This document shows, in pieces, positions 8,031 through 17,980 of a stretch of DNA of 64,000 nucleotides. The notes under the pieces are model-generated. The model saw nothing but the letters and a program-made list of their open reading frames with translations. It searched no databases and was not told the DNA's origin. The stretch is from Lachnospiraceae bacterium AC2031 (lineage in GTDB: Bacteria > Bacillota > Clostridia > Lachnospirales > Lachnospiraceae). Within the stretch, counting starts at the first letter, position 1. Every line of letters starts with the position of its first letter. Both the position numbers and the translations under genes were made by a program. Where the stretch lies: the NCBI GenBank assembly GCA_000687975.1, contig JIAB01000001.1:1364001-1428000 (forward strand). Reading direction: 5' to 3'.

Positions 8031-11000
8031 CTATTTATTGCTTGTTGTGAGGGAGTTAATGACCTTCATGATCTTTTCTCCATACTGCTCACTTGTTGCC
8101 CAGCCCTTATGGCTTGGATTTTCTTTAATACCCAGGTACTGAACATATGGAGCACATCCGCGTTCAACATACTTGAAACGAGGATCGACACACTCATTCT
8201 TCAGCGCATCCTTTGAAGCATAGCCCTTAAGATGCTGAACCTCAGCTCTGATTCCTGTTCTTACGTCCTTGAAGGAGTAACCCTTTTCAGTGGAGTTAAC
8301 AGCGCCCAGTCCACAGAAGTTATACTGTTCTGGTGCAACTGAACCACCAAACTGAAGGTAACCTGTCTCATGCATTATCTGACCAAACACTACTTCCGCC
8401 TTAACTCCTTCAGCATTTGCTTCTTCTATTATTATCTTACAGAAGGCTTCAATATTTGCAGCTCCACCTGCTGCCATAACAGCAGTTGGATAAGTTTTTC
8501 CTTCTTTAATATATCTGTTAGCAAAGTCTGTTGCTGTATGAGTTGTTCCACCCATGATTGAGTAAAGCTGTGATGTACTTGTGCTGCCAGTTCCTGTTCC
8601 ATTCTCTGGAGCAACGTAGTTTTCTGAACGTGTCATGGCACCACTTGCATCGAAGTAATACTTCTTATCACCGATGATGACTGAATCAGTTGCCATCTTA
8701 AAGTCTGCATTGAAGTAATACCATTTTCCATTACTCTGAAGCCAGTTACTTCCAAGAAGTGCACCTGAGCCAGTTGCATAGTACCAGTCGTTTCCTATCT
8801 TGAACCAGTTGTCTTCGATCAGTGAACCGCTTCCTTCCAGATAGTAAGTCTGATCACCGATCTTTGTAAATCCAGTTGCCATCTTACCATCGCCATTGAA
8901 GTAATACCATTTCTTATTATATTTATACCAGCATCCAAGGTAGAGATTTCCAGAATCGCTAGCGCAGTACCAATCATTTCCGATATTGATCCAACCTGTT
9001 GCCATAGAACCATCGCCATACATGTAGTAAAGTGTACCGCCAAGATTCTTCATACCGGTTGCCATCTTGCCATCAGCTTCGAAGTAATACCAGTAGCCCT
9101 TGTACTTAGCCCAGCATCCAACATAGAGTGCACCTGAGCTTGCAGCATAGTACCAGTTTGAACCGTCATTTCTCCAACCAGTTGCCATAGCACCATCACT
9201 GCCGCAGTAATATGCATAACCGCCATCGTTGATCGTCTCATTTGCTGCCATGTGACCATCAGCACACATGTAGTACCAAGTTGATCCACTCTTAACCCAA
9301 CAGTTACGATACATTACGCCTGACTCATTCATGTAGTACCAACGATTTCCGTATAACTGCCAGCCCTTAAGCATGTGGCCATCGCCGTCCATCAGATACC
9401 AGGTTCCAGCAGCATCTGTAATACCTGTTGCCATATGGCCATTTGCATCCAGCCACAGCCAGTTACCACTGCCGTCCTGAACCCAGGCACTCATCATCAT
9501 GGCTCCATCGCCATCGAAGAGATAGTAGTTACCATCAATAAGCTGCCAGCCCTTTACGATCTGACCATTCTCGCGGCCGTAGTATTTCTTACCACCGACA
9601 ACGAAGAAACCTGTCTGAACATTTCCATCTATATAGTATACATAGGTGTCGCCACTCTTGCGCCATCCTGTAATCTTCATATCGTTGTTAACACGGTTCT
9701 GCTCAATAAGTCCGATGTTCTCAGCGATTGCCTGAGCATCTGCCTTACCAAGATTCTGGAGTTTCTCATTTGTTCCGAAGAATGTCTCACAGTCATACTG
9801 GCTGCTTACATATCCGTGCTCTACGATCATTCCAGGAATCATATATTCCTTACAATGACGGATAACTGCATAATAATCAGCGATTGATCCATCATCATAC
9901 TTTGTTCCGTTTTCAGAACTTCTTGTATAAGTTGATCCGTTAGCAAGTCCAAGAGCCTTAAGCTTCTCACCGATCTTAGCACCTACTGTCTTACCAACGT
10001 TATATGCCTGAGTGCTAAGGCTGCTGTTTGGAACATAAACCTCTGCACCGTACTTTGTATTATCAACAGTTGAAGCGTTACAGTGAAGACTTACAAAAAG
10101 GTCAGCGCCCATCTCATGAGCGTAGTTACATCTCCACTGAAGATCATCACCTGTACTTCCGTGAAGTGCTTCAGATGTCGAAGATCTTGTCATATATACA
10201 GTTACATTTTTATACTTAGCAAGCTCGTCCTTGCAGGCATTTGCAATAACCTGGTTCATATCACGCTCGCAGTATCTAACGCCATTCCATGTACGAACCG
10301 CACCCTGATCTGAACCACCGTGACCTGGGTCAAGAACGATTACAATGTTCTCAGGCGACTTTGAAAATACAAGTTCATTAAGTGAACTGCAAAGGAGGTC
10401 GTCATTATTAAGCTCCTTTGTAAGTCCTGACTCATCACCTGAGAGAACAGGACCAGAAAGATCTATATCGCTGTTTTCGCCATCAATACCGATAACGTTG
10501 GCATTTGAAAAGTCAGATGAAAGGTCAAGCACATCACCCTGAAGAGATGTATCATAATCAACAACATCTGTTACATCTTCAGCGGCTGAATCATTATCAG
10601 TAATGCTTGGCTCTTCATATTCAGAAACCTCGTCGCTGGTTGCTACTTCTTCGAAGTCATCACCGCCAAGATAGAGGTCTGGCTCCTCAGTAATATCACA
10701 GTCAACACCAAATCTTGGTGCCATCTCATCATCCATGAGGTTCTTCTCATAATTCACGCCTGCGGATGTGTACTTCACACTCGCAACCCTGTACTTTCCA
10801 TCAAAGGAAGTATCAGGGAAGGAAGCGTAAAAGAGGAGGGTTGTATCGAGAATTGTATCAACGGCAAGAGTCATCTCTTCACCGTTTGTCTCATTAATAA
10901 GTGTAAGTGTGGCATCGTCAAATGTCACGCTGCCGTCTCCTAGATCAAGAACGATATAGTTGTTCTCAGATGGGGTATCGAAACGGCCTGCCTCTACAAC

Positions 11001-11303
11001 TGCCCAGTTAAGTGAAAGCTCAGACTGAACTGTATCCTCTTCAGCTTCCTCAGTCTGCTCCTCAGTTGCAATCTCTGTAGGGGCTTCAGTAATTTCTTCA
11101 CCAATATTTCCAACCGGAGTTCCGGAAACATCTGCATTTCCTGCAGTTGCTACACCGCTTGTATCACCTGTACCTGCATTTTCGCCAGCAGCAAATGGAC
11201 CAAAGCCCGATGTGCCACTAAGGGTTATAACCATGCAGATGCATAGCACCATAGCGATCGCCTTCCGTTTTATTTTGTTTTTCTTTTCTCCAGTAAATAT
11301 CAT
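8031..11303 (-). CDS. Secreted wall hydrolase: amidase + choline-binding-like repeats + glucosaminidase
   Basis: A 1090-residue exported protein. A basic start and hydrophobic stretch (residues 11-35) form a signal peptide, followed by an acidic linker and a beta-rich region (95-205). Residues 320-540 are a zinc N-acetylmuramoyl-L-alanine amidase of Amidase_3 type, with H328 in LDPGHGG, E346, FVSLHCNAS and IVEHGYVS. Residues 545-945 hold about 17 aromatic repeats of roughly 20 residues (GWxxxGxxWYYxxxxGxM), like choline-binding repeats that attach to wall glycopolymers. Residues 955-1085 (FGQIMHETGYLQFGG...) are an N-acetylglucosaminidase domain. It probably cuts both peptide and glycan links at division or turnover. 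GGAGG lies seven bases before the ATG, and it has its own promoter. Confidence 0.93.
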   Translation of the reverse strand: MIFTGEKKNKIKRKAIAMVLCICMVITLSGTSGFGPFAAGENAGTGDTSGVATAGNADVSGTPVGNIGEEITEAPTEIATEEQTEEAEEDTVQSELSLNWAVVEAGRFDTPSENNYIVLDLGDGSVTFDDATLTLINETNGEEMTLAVDTILDTTLLFYASFPDTSFDGKYRVASVKYTSAGVNYEKNLMDDEMAPRFGVDCDITEEPDLYLGGDDFEEVATSDEVSEYEEPSITDNDSAAEDVTDVVDYDTSLQGDVLDLSSDFSNANVIGIDGENSDIDLSGPVLSGDESGLTKELNNDDLLCSSLNELVFSKSPENIVIVLDPGHGGSDQGAVRTWNGVRYCERDMNQVIANACKDELAKYKNVTVYMTRSSTSEALHGSTGDDLQWRCNYAHEMGADLFVSLHCNASTVDNTKYGAEVYVPNSSLSTQAYNVGKTVGAKIGEKLKALGLANGSTYTRSSENGTKYDDGSIADYYAVIRHCKEYMIPGMIVEHGYVSSQYDCETFFGTNEKLQNLGKADAQAIAENIGLIEQNRVNNDMKITGWRKSGDTYVYYIDGNVQTGFFVVGGKKYYGRENGQIVKGWQLIDGNYYLFDGDGAMMMSAWVQDGSGNWLWLDANGHMATGITDAAGTWYLMDGDGHMLKGWQLYGNRWYYMNESGVMYRNCWVKSGSTWYYMCADGHMAANETINDGGYAYYCGSDGAMATGWRNDGSNWYYAASSGALYVGCWAKYKGYWYYFEADGKMATGMKNLGGTLYYMYGDGSMATGWINIGNDWYCASDSGNLYLGCWYKYNKKWYYFNGDGKMATGFTKIGDQTYYLEGSGSLIEDNWFKIGNDWYYATGSGALLGSNWLQSNGKWYYFNADFKMATDSVIIGDKKYYFDASGAMTRSENYVAPENGTGTGSTSTSQLYSIMGGTTHTATDFANRYIKEGKTYPTAVMAAGGAANIEAFCKIIIEEANAEGVKAEVVFGQIMHETGYLQFGGSVAPEQYNFCGLGAVNSTEKGYSFKDVRTGIRAEVQHLKGYASKDALKNECVDPRFKYVERGCAPYVQYLGIKENPSHKGWATSEQYGEKIMKVINSLTTSNK

Positions 11304-11350
11304 AAGTTGTCCTCCACTAGATATAGTGTTTTATTTTATTACACCATAAC

Positions 11351-11379
11351 AGTATAATGGGCTGACACTTTTATGTCAA
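11351..11379 (-). promoter_or_regulatory. Strong vegetative promoter of the wall hydrolase, overlapped by an inverted repeat
   Basis: TTGACA (11374-11379) and TATACT (11351-11356) are 17 bases apart. A nearly perfect inverted repeat, 11359-11367 with 11374-11382 (8 of 9 pairs), covers the -35 box and spacer and could bind a repressor. Upstream, at 11385-11425, GTAACA-like words recur. No gene lies in 11304-11452. Confidence 0.88.
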
Positions 11380-11452
11380 CCCATTTATTACATAATTGTT
11401 AAATTGTTACAAAAATGTTACATCTCGCGTCAAGATGTTTTAAACAATATTT

Positions 11453-12322
11453 TTAAAGGCCGTTAGCCACATCAACAAGATACTGACCATAAGCTGTCTT
11501 CATAAGTGGTTCAGCCAGCTTAAGAAGCTGCTCCTTGCTGATGAATCCTCTGCGATAAGCTATCTCCTCTATACATGAGATATACATACCCTGTCTCTTC
11601 TGGAATGCAGCAACGAAATCAGCGGCATCAAGAAGCATGTCATGATTACCTGTATCAAGCCAAGCGAAACCGCGACCAAGTGTCTCAACCATAAGTGTTC
11701 CACGATTAAGATACTCATTGTTGATAGAAGTGATCTCTATCTCTCCTCTAGCTGATGGCTTAACATTTTTAGCTATCTCAACTACATCATTATCATAGAA
11801 GTAAAGACCAGGTACAGCATAGTTAGACTTAGGATTAGCAGGCTTCTCCTCGATTGAAAGTGCCTTTCCTTCAGCATCAAACTCAACTACTCCATACTCT
11901 CTTGGGTCCTTTACATAGTAACCAAAGATTGTAGCTCCCTTTTCTCTTTCAGCTGCAGCCTTTAACACGCCTGAGAAGTTCTGGCCATAGAAGATGTTGT
12001 CGCCAAGAACAAGTGCAACTCTGTCATTGCCGATGAATTCTTCACCGATGATAAATGCATCTGCCAGTCCTCTTGGCTGCTCCTGAATAGCGTATGTAAA
12101 CTCCATACCAAGCTGCTCACCTGTTCCAAAGAGCTCCTTAAATACTGGAAGATCTCTTGGTGTAGAGATGATAAGCACCTCTCTGATTCCTGCCAGCATA
12201 AGTGTTGACAGTGGATAGTAGATCATTGGCTTGTCATATACAGGCATGATCTGCTTTGATACTGCCTTTGTTAATGGATAAAGTCTTGTACCGGATCCTC
12301 CGGCGAGAATAATTCCCTTCAT
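11453..12322 (-). CDS. rfbA: Glucose-1-phosphate thymidylyltransferase
   Basis: The enzyme joins dTTP and glucose-1-phosphate to give dTDP-glucose, the donor used by RfbB. At 289 residues it is the standard RmlA length. The nucleotide-binding signature [17 protein letters not shown] opens the protein, followed by [19 protein letters not shown] and [16 protein letters not shown] precedes the ATG by eight bases. It is the last gene of the polysaccharide operon that begins at 21290. An R2 repeat lies between it and the large glycosyltransferase upstream. Confidence 0.97.
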   Translation of the reverse strand: MKGIILAGGSGTRLYPLTKAVSKQIMPVYDKPMIYYPLSTLMLAGIREVLIISTPRDLPVFKELFGTGEQLGMEFTYAIQEQPRGLADAFIIGEEFIGNDRVALVLGDNIFYGQNFSGVLKAAAEREKGATIFGYYVKDPREYGVVEFDAEGKALSIEEKPANPKSNYAVPGLYFYDNDVVEIAKNVKPSARGEIEITSINNEYLNRGTLMVETLGRGFAWLDTGNHDMLLDAADFVAAFQKRQGMYISCIEEIAYRRGFISKEQLLKLAEPLMKTAYGQYLVDVANGL

Positions 12323-12344
12323 ATTCTTTTCTCCTTCTTAAATC

Positions 12345-12371
12345 TGCCACTGAGAACCGTCCCCATTGGCC
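12345..12371. repeat. R2 repeat directly behind a stop codon
   Basis: In mRNA sense this reads GGCCAATGGGGACGGTTCTC then AGTGGCA. It begins at the base after the TAA of the large glycosyltransferase and is a short imperfect palindrome. Other copies are at 24293 and 57366 in the same orientation relative to transcription. Confidence 0.8.
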
Positions 12372-14822
12372 TTATTTTACTAATTGTGAGTAGTATTTAT
12401 CACCATTTTCGGTGACTTCTGGGTGTTTACCCAGGAATATTCTTAAATCACGACGCTTTGCTGTAAGTGTTTCAAAGCAGGTTTCTCCATCACGGCCTCT
12501 GGCTGGCTTAAACTGGAAATTGGCATTTGCATCGTAGATGCATACCCGGCCATCCATAGTCATCTTATAGGTATAATCTGTTACCGCATTCTCACCTCTA
12601 TACTCAGTATCGAATTCACCATACTTTGCAAGATCTGCGAGACGCATAATGAATACACCTCTTCGAAGCGCCGTATAAGCTCCGTAATTAAAATACATTT
12701 CGTCATATACACTCTGGCGTGTATACATCCATCCTTCAATCTCCTGAATGTTTACTACAACTCCTGCATGAGAAACTGTTCCGCCAGGAATATATATCTT
12801 TCCTCCGATAGCTGCCACATCAGGTCTTGCCGCGATGTAAGCCAGCATATTGGAGATGCCATCCTCACCCATCATGGTGATTCCAGCTTCAATGAAGCAA
12901 ATGTATATTTCTTTTGATCCAAGCTCAGCAGCTCTTTCTTCACATGCAGCTTTGACCAGCTTGATACTCCGGTTGATCTGCTGTGGAAGCTCTTCACCTT
13001 CACTTGGTTTCAATCGAATGAACTCATAGTTTTTATAATCGGACTTAGAATCAATGGAAGCAGTCGTTTCGTTAAACTGATCGTCATCGATAGCATTTAG
13101 CACCGCAATAAAGGTATATGCATTCTCAGGCATTGGATACCTGGTATGATAATAACCCAGATGATCTCCCACCTCAGCGGTGGCATTTATGCCAAGTCTG
13201 TCATAGTGAGCCTGCAGTGCCTTTACACCAGCGTCGTAAGCATACATCTTTGCCGCCGGATTTCCAGCCGTTGAAGTTTCATTTATTCTCCAGCTATAAA
13301 CCACCTTTGGAACATGTTTGATCTTGCGGGCCTTTTCAGTGCATCGAAGGATGAAATCATAATCCTGAGCACCGTTATAGGTATCATCAAAAAGACCAAC
13401 CTCATCAACCAGTGTCTTTCTGGCCACAAACATGTGAGTGATATAGTTACAGCTTTCCAGAAGCTCCTGATTAAAGTCAGGCTTCAGGTTCGGCTCAAAT
13501 CTCTTCTTTCCAGAAGAATTTGTTTTATCTTCATCAGTATAAATGACATCCAGCAGGGTGTCTTTCTTCGAAGCATCCAGTTCCTTGTTCATAGCCCTTA
13601 CACATTCATAAAGCGCATCTGGTGTGATCAGATCATCATGATCCCCCAGAACTATGAAGTCACCCTTCGCTATAGAAAATGCCTGATTTGTATTTGAGGA
13701 TATTCCAAGTGGTCCAGGAATATCAGCCACATATCTTATACGTTCATCACCGCCAGCCAGTTTCTTTATTATCTCTGTAAGTCGGGCAGGATCCTTACTA
13801 CCATCCGAGAAGCACACTTCCCATTCAGGATAGGTCTGAGCCTTCATTGCATCTATCAGTTCTGCAAGAAAGACTTCCTCTGTTTCATAAAGAGGAACAA
13901 GGAAACTCATAAGAGGTCTATATGCAAACTTCTTTTGTTTCTTCTTCTGTTCGCTTAATTCTGCAAGACTTGGAGATACATTTTTAATGTACTTCTCATA
14001 GCGTTTATTCAGATTGAAATAATTTGGTGAAAGATGAACCTTCACCTTAGCCACGGTCTCTTTAACACCATAGTTTTTAAGATTACGAATAACCTTTTCT
14101 GAATAACGTCCTATAGTTCCTGCAGAAGAAAAATCTTTATCTGCCTTTCCAACAGTTATCTGCTTTGTAGCTTTTCTCGTGCTGTCAGAAAGAGTCATCT
14201 TAAGTTTTTTATACTCGCCCGAGAGTATAATATCAAATCCCATCTCACTGTCATCATCCAGTTCAGGGTATTCCATAAGTACGTCATCTCGAGGAATAAA
14301 ATCCACTTTATAATCAAGAACTTTGCCGGTCTCTTCTGACTCAATCTTTATTACCGTATGATTTCCACCAGAGAGCCAGCCGCCTATATGGGTCTTGCCA
14401 TCTTCACAGTAGGCATCATCAACCACAAATGCATACTCCCTTAGAGTATCAAGAACGGTAGTTACATTCCCCTTATAAAGCATGCTTCTTGTTCCGTCAG
14501 GCTTTTCGCCAACCACAACAAGCTTTGCATTTTTAACTTGTCTCAGTTTCTCATCTGATATTCCTGAAAGATCCACATAGACTATACCCAGATAGGATAT
14601 GGTATCTCCATGTCTGCGGCGCATATGGATTGGAGGAAGCTTCACCTCTTCGAGTCTACACTTTAGAGCCTTCACTGGTCTTCCGCCAGCGAAAATGGCA
14701 GCTCTAGGCTTCAGATCTTCGAGGTACCCATCTACTGCATACCCCTGCACCACTATCTCTCTTTTATTATTAGCTGTGCTTCTTATTCTGTCGAAAAAGA
14801 AGTACTGTTTCTTATCTGCCAT
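12372..14822 (-). CDS. Large glycosyltransferase with central GT2 domain
   Basis: An 816-residue cytoplasmic or membrane-associated protein without clear transmembrane segments. The GT2 catalytic domain runs from about 300 to 540, seen as YRPLMSFLVPLYETEE, VCFSDGSKD, FIVLGDHDDLITPDALYE (metal-binding acidic cluster) and NGAQDYDFILRCTEKA. The first 300 residues resemble beta-rich domains found before GT2 domains in rhamnan/teichuronic-type glycan enzymes, though I cannot name the fold. The last 250 look like a second, degenerate GT-A unit (FIAVLNAIDDDQF, GGKIYIPGGTVSHAG). It sits between rmd and rfbA, so it plausibly uses GDP-D-rhamnose or dTDP-linked sugar. The acceptor is unknown. Confidence 0.85.
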   Translation of the reverse strand: MADKKQYFFFDRIRSTANNKREIVVQGYAVDGYLEDLKPRAAIFAGGRPVKALKCRLEEVKLPPIHMRRRHGDTISYLGIVYVDLSGISDEKLRQVKNAKLVVVGEKPDGTRSMLYKGNVTTVLDTLREYAFVVDDAYCEDGKTHIGGWLSGGNHTVIKIESEETGKVLDYKVDFIPRDDVLMEYPELDDDSEMGFDIILSGEYKKLKMTLSDSTRKATKQITVGKADKDFSSAGTIGRYSEKVIRNLKNYGVKETVAKVKVHLSPNYFNLNKRYEKYIKNVSPSLAELSEQKKKQKKFAYRPLMSFLVPLYETEEVFLAELIDAMKAQTYPEWEVCFSDGSKDPARLTEIIKKLAGGDERIRYVADIPGPLGISSNTNQAFSIAKGDFIVLGDHDDLITPDALYECVRAMNKELDASKKDTLLDVIYTDEDKTNSSGKKRFEPNLKPDFNQELLESCNYITHMFVARKTLVDEVGLFDDTYNGAQDYDFILRCTEKARKIKHVPKVVYSWRINETSTAGNPAAKMYAYDAGVKALQAHYDRLGINATAEVGDHLGYYHTRYPMPENAYTFIAVLNAIDDDQFNETTASIDSKSDYKNYEFIRLKPSEGEELPQQINRSIKLVKAACEERAAELGSKEIYICFIEAGITMMGEDGISNMLAYIAARPDVAAIGGKIYIPGGTVSHAGVVVNIQEIEGWMYTRQSVYDEMYFNYGAYTALRRGVFIMRLADLAKYGEFDTEYRGENAVTDYTYKMTMDGRVCIYDANANFQFKPARGRDGETCFETLTAKRRDLRIFLGKHPEVTENGDKYYSQLVK

Positions 14823-14875
14823 ATATTTTTCTCAACTGTTTATATTTTTTGATTCACTTATGATTAATGATTCAT

Positions 14876-15889
14876 TTAATCATTTAGAAAATAATCGAAC
14901 ATTTCTTTTAATGTATCGTAAATGGTATATTCCGGATTCCAGCCCAGCTCTGTTCTAAGCTTCGTAGCATCAGCCTTAATAGTCAGCTGATCTACAGGGC
15001 GATACCTGGACGGATCGATACGAGTTAGTATCTTTTCGTTACTAAGTGATATGATGTAGTCCAGAAGTTCACCAAGATTATAAGCTGTTCCCGAACCGAT
15101 GTTATAGACCGGAAGCGTCCTTTTGTCATCCAAGTCTTTATTGCTTGTTTCACCAAGCATCTGTTCGAATACCATACGGTATCCGCGGACTATATCTCTT
15201 ACGTCACTAAAATCTCTGTATATATTCAGGTTTCCTACAGAGATCGTTCCTTCCTCGCCCTTCTTTGTAAGCTCCGCCACCTGACGCACAAAGCTTGGAA
15301 GAACAAAGGTTTCTCTCTGTCCGATACCCGTATGATTAAATGCCCTGATATATGAAATATCCAGATCATAATTCTTTGAATAAATCTCAGCAAAATGTTC
15401 CTGCGCTATCTTTGAGATACCATAAGGATTTGAAGCATCCAGAGGTGTTTCCTCAGTGATTGCGTCTTCTGTCATCTCATACTCTTCGCTGGAGCCGATC
15501 AGAAGTAGCTTCGGGGAATATACATCGCTAGTCTCTTTACTCTCGGCTTTCACTTTGCGAACTGCTTCGAGAATATTCAGAGTGCCGATGACATTTATCT
15601 CCATTGTTTTTGCAGGAATGGACCAGGACTGACCTACGCTGCTGATGGCGGCAAGGTTGATTATTCCATCCGGCTTTTCCTGTGTGATCAGCTTCTCCAC
15701 ATCATTAGATGAAAGAATGTCACAGGAGAAGTAACCTACCTCACGACCCTCAAAAAGCTTTTCACGAAAGCCCTCTGTAAAGAGCTCTTCCTGCAGGTCA
15801 GAAGCTGACACTTCATAATCTTTATTCAGGAATTCATTTATCAGATATGGGCCAACAAATCCGTTGGCTCCAAAGATTAATATTTTCAT
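14876..15889 (-). CDS. rmd: GDP-4-dehydro-6-deoxy-D-mannose reductase (GDP-D-rhamnose synthesis)
   Basis: A 337-residue extended short-chain dehydrogenase. It has the Rossmann start MKILIFGANGFVGPYLINEF, LIGSSEEYE in place of the usual S-S/T-D/E-Y, and the YGISK pair. RAFNHTGIGQ is typical of Rmd rather than of the GDP-fucose synthase Fcl. It should reduce the Gmd product to GDP-D-rhamnose with NAD(P)H. Gmd lies directly upstream by 34 bases, which supports the call. GDP-6-deoxy-D-talose formation by a close relative cannot be excluded. Confidence 0.86.
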   Translation of the reverse strand: MKILIFGANGFVGPYLINEFLNKDYEVSASDLQEELFTEGFREKLFEGREVGYFSCDILSSNDVEKLITQEKPDGIINLAAISSVGQSWSIPAKTMEINVIGTLNILEAVRKVKAESKETSDVYSPKLLLIGSSEEYEMTEDAITEETPLDASNPYGISKIAQEHFAEIYSKNYDLDISYIRAFNHTGIGQRETFVLPSFVRQVAELTKKGEEGTISVGNLNIYRDFSDVRDIVRGYRMVFEQMLGETSNKDLDDKRTLPVYNIGSGTAYNLGELLDYIISLSNEKILTRIDPSRYRPVDQLTIKADATKLRTELGWNPEYTIYDTLKEMFDYFLND

Positions 15890-15923
15890 AGTTTTTCAGT
15901 ATTCACTCCGCTCGGGATAAACT

Positions 15924-16958
15924 CTACTGTTTTGTAGCCTCTGCCTTAGCTAACTTCAGATCATGCTCTGCCATAATACGGCACAGTTCTTCGTAGCTTG
16001 TTTTCTGTGGATCCCAGCCCAGCTTTGTCTTTGCCTTAGTTGGGTCTCCCCAGAGATTTACAACATCAGTAGGTCTGAACCACTGTGGATTTACGCATAC
16101 CAGCATCTTGCCAGTCTTTGCATCGTAACCCTTTTCATCAAGACCTTCGCCTTCCCATCTAAGCTCGATGCCATCATTTGCGAAAGCAAGTGTTGTGAAC
16201 TCACGAACTGTATGCTGAACACCAGTAGCTATAACATAATCATCTGGCTCATCCTGCTGAAGGATCAGCCACATGCATTCTACGTAATCCTTTGCATATC
16301 CCCAGTCACGAAGTGAATCAAGGTTTCCAAGTTCAAGATGATCCTGAAGTCCGCAAGCGATACGACCAGCTGCAAGAGTGATCTTGCGTGTTACGAAGTT
16401 GTCGCCGCGGCGCTCTGACTCGTGATTGAAGAGGATACCATTACATGCGAAGATTCCATAAGCTTCGCGGTACTGCTTGATCATCCAGTAACCATACTGC
16501 TTAGCTACAGCGTATGGGCTGTATGGATGGAAAGGTGTATTTTCATTCTGAGGACACTCCTCAACCTTTCCGTAAAGCTCTGATGTAGAAGCCTGATATA
16601 CACGGCAGGTCTTATCAAGCCCTGCTGTATGAACAGCCTCAAGTATTCTGAGAACCCCCAGTGCATCAACGTCACCAGTATATTCTGCGGCATCAAATGA
16701 AACCTGAACGTGACTCTGTGCTGCAAGGTTATATATCTCATCAGGCTTTACCTGAAGAACGATTCTTATAATACTGCTGGAATCTGAAAGGTCACCCTCA
16801 TGGATTATAAGCTTATCCATGATATGATCAATTCTCTGAGTAGTTGAAACCGATGCTCTACGAATAATTCCGTGAACCTCGTATCCCTTCTCCAGCAGAA
16901 GCTCTGCAAGATATGAGCCGTCCTGTCCTGTAATACCTGTGATTAATGCTTTCTTCAT
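15924..16958 (-). CDS. gmd: GDP-mannose 4,6-dehydratase
   Basis: Gmd converts GDP-D-mannose to GDP-4-keto-6-deoxy-D-mannose. The N terminus [20 protein letters not shown] binds [22 protein letters not shown] and [13 protein letters not shown] carry the catalytic Thr/Ser-Glu-Tyr-Lys set, and [19 protein letters not shown] is a family signature. The ATG at 16958 has AAAGGAA about seven bases upstream and gives 344 residues, the normal size. An in-frame opening to 17003 adds 15 residues with no family likeness. It lies between manA and rmd. Confidence 0.96.
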   Translation of the reverse strand: MKKALITGITGQDGSYLAELLLEKGYEVHGIIRRASVSTTQRIDHIMDKLIIHEGDLSDSSSIIRIVLQVKPDEIYNLAAQSHVQVSFDAAEYTGDVDALGVLRILEAVHTAGLDKTCRVYQASTSELYGKVEECPQNENTPFHPYSPYAVAKQYGYWMIKQYREAYGIFACNGILFNHESERRGDNFVTRKITLAAGRIACGLQDHLELGNLDSLRDWGYAKDYVECMWLILQQDEPDDYVIATGVQHTVREFTTLAFANDGIELRWEGEGLDEKGYDAKTGKMLVCVNPQWFRPTDVVNLWGDPTKAKTKLGWDPQKTSYEELCRIMAEHDLKLAKAEATKQ

Positions 16959-17017
16959 TTCTATATTCCTTTCAAGTAACGTGGCGCGTTTTTTATATGT
17001 CACGTTTTAGTTTGATA

Positions 17018-17977
17018 TTAGTTTCGTATTTTAAGTAGTGTTGTGTTGCCAAGTACGTGGCATCTTCCGATGGATGCCGGAAGGAAGATACAATCCCCCT
17101 TAGCAAACCTTAGTGGTCTTCTTGAGTAATCCGTCTCAATTCCACCAAAGCCTTCCGTGCAGAGAAGCACCTGGTAGGAATCCTCTGTTACTGAGAAGGA
17201 AAATCCCATAGATACCTGGATTCTCTCCACCTCGAAATACTTGCATCGGCAGAGTATCTCTCTGGCACAACCAGGATAATACTTTATAAACTTAGGTGCT
17301 TGTCTTGTGACAGCGCTGGCTTTCATATTTGCGACCTCGATTGCCTTCTCGATATGAAGTGGTCGCTTCTTTCCGTCTTTATCTATTCTATCGTAATCAT
17401 AGACACGGTATGTGACATTTGAACTCTCCTGAATCTCGGCCACCATGATACCTGCTCCAAGAGCATGTATGGTACCTGCAGGGATAAAGAAGGTGTCACC
17501 TCGTCTCACCTTAACCTTCTGCAAATGCTTCGAAAGCTTTCCAGTTTTTACTGCTTCGCGAAGCTGATCCGGGGTTACGTCATGGGCGAAGCCATGGATC
17601 AGTTCTGCTCCAGGTGCTGCATCCAGAACATACCACATCTCAGTCTTACCGTTCTGGTTTTCATTTGCTCTCGCATACTCATCGTCCGGATGAACCTGCA
17701 CCGAAAGATCCTTCTCAGCATCTATAAACTTTACAAGTATCGGAAGCTCGCCTTCTACCTTGCTGCCAAGCCATTCCGGGTTTTCCTTCAGCACCTCTTC
17801 GAGAGTCTTGCCGGAATAAATGCCATTTGCTATGACACTTGGTCCGTCGGGATGAACTGAGCACTCCCAGGTCTCCGCCAGAGGAACAAGGGGTATATCT
17901 TTACCATATTCTTTTTTCAGTCTTGTTCCGCCCCAGAGGTAATCCTTACCTGAAGGACTCAGAAGTAGTGGTTCCAT
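17018..17977 (-). CDS. manA: Mannose-6-phosphate isomerase, class I
   Basis: The enzyme interconverts fructose-6-phosphate and mannose-6-phosphate, feeding GDP-mannose synthesis. It is a 319-residue zinc cupin. The zinc ligands lie in VQVHPDDEYA and KTEMWYVLDA, and the active-site part in GTIHALGAGIMVAEIQESS. The start YLWGGTRLKKEYG is typical of Bacillota enzymes. It begins three bases after the manC stop. A phosphomannomutase, needed to link this step to ManC, is not in the window. Confidence 0.95.
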   Translation of the reverse strand: MEPLLLSPSGKDYLWGGTRLKKEYGKDIPLVPLAETWECSVHPDGPSVIANGIYSGKTLEEVLKENPEWLGSKVEGELPILVKFIDAEKDLSVQVHPDDEYARANENQNGKTEMWYVLDAAPGAELIHGFAHDVTPDQLREAVKTGKLSKHLQKVKVRRGDTFFIPAGTIHALGAGIMVAEIQESSNVTYRVYDYDRIDKDGKKRPLHIEKAIEVANMKASAVTRQAPKFIKYYPGCAREILCRCKYFEVERIQVSMGFSFSVTEDSYQVLLCTEGFGGIETDYSRRPLRFAKGDCIFLPASIGRCHVLGNTTLLKIRN

Positions 17978-17980
17978 ATA

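Noticed and set aside
8640-9640. Tandem DNA repeats that could suggest a CRISPR array or satellite
   Set aside because: They are the roughly 60-base coding periods of the choline-binding-like protein repeats; unit sequences vary and there are no spacers.
9375-9887. Plus-strand open frame of 170 codons inside the wall hydrolase
   Set aside because: It is antisense to the repeat region of a clear gene; the frame stays open because of codon bias in the repeats, and it lacks a ribosome site and any family pattern.
14876-15889. GDP-L-fucose synthase instead of Rmd
   Set aside because: The N terminus and the RAFNHTG motif fit Rmd, and the GHRGMVGSA-like start of fucose synthases is absent.
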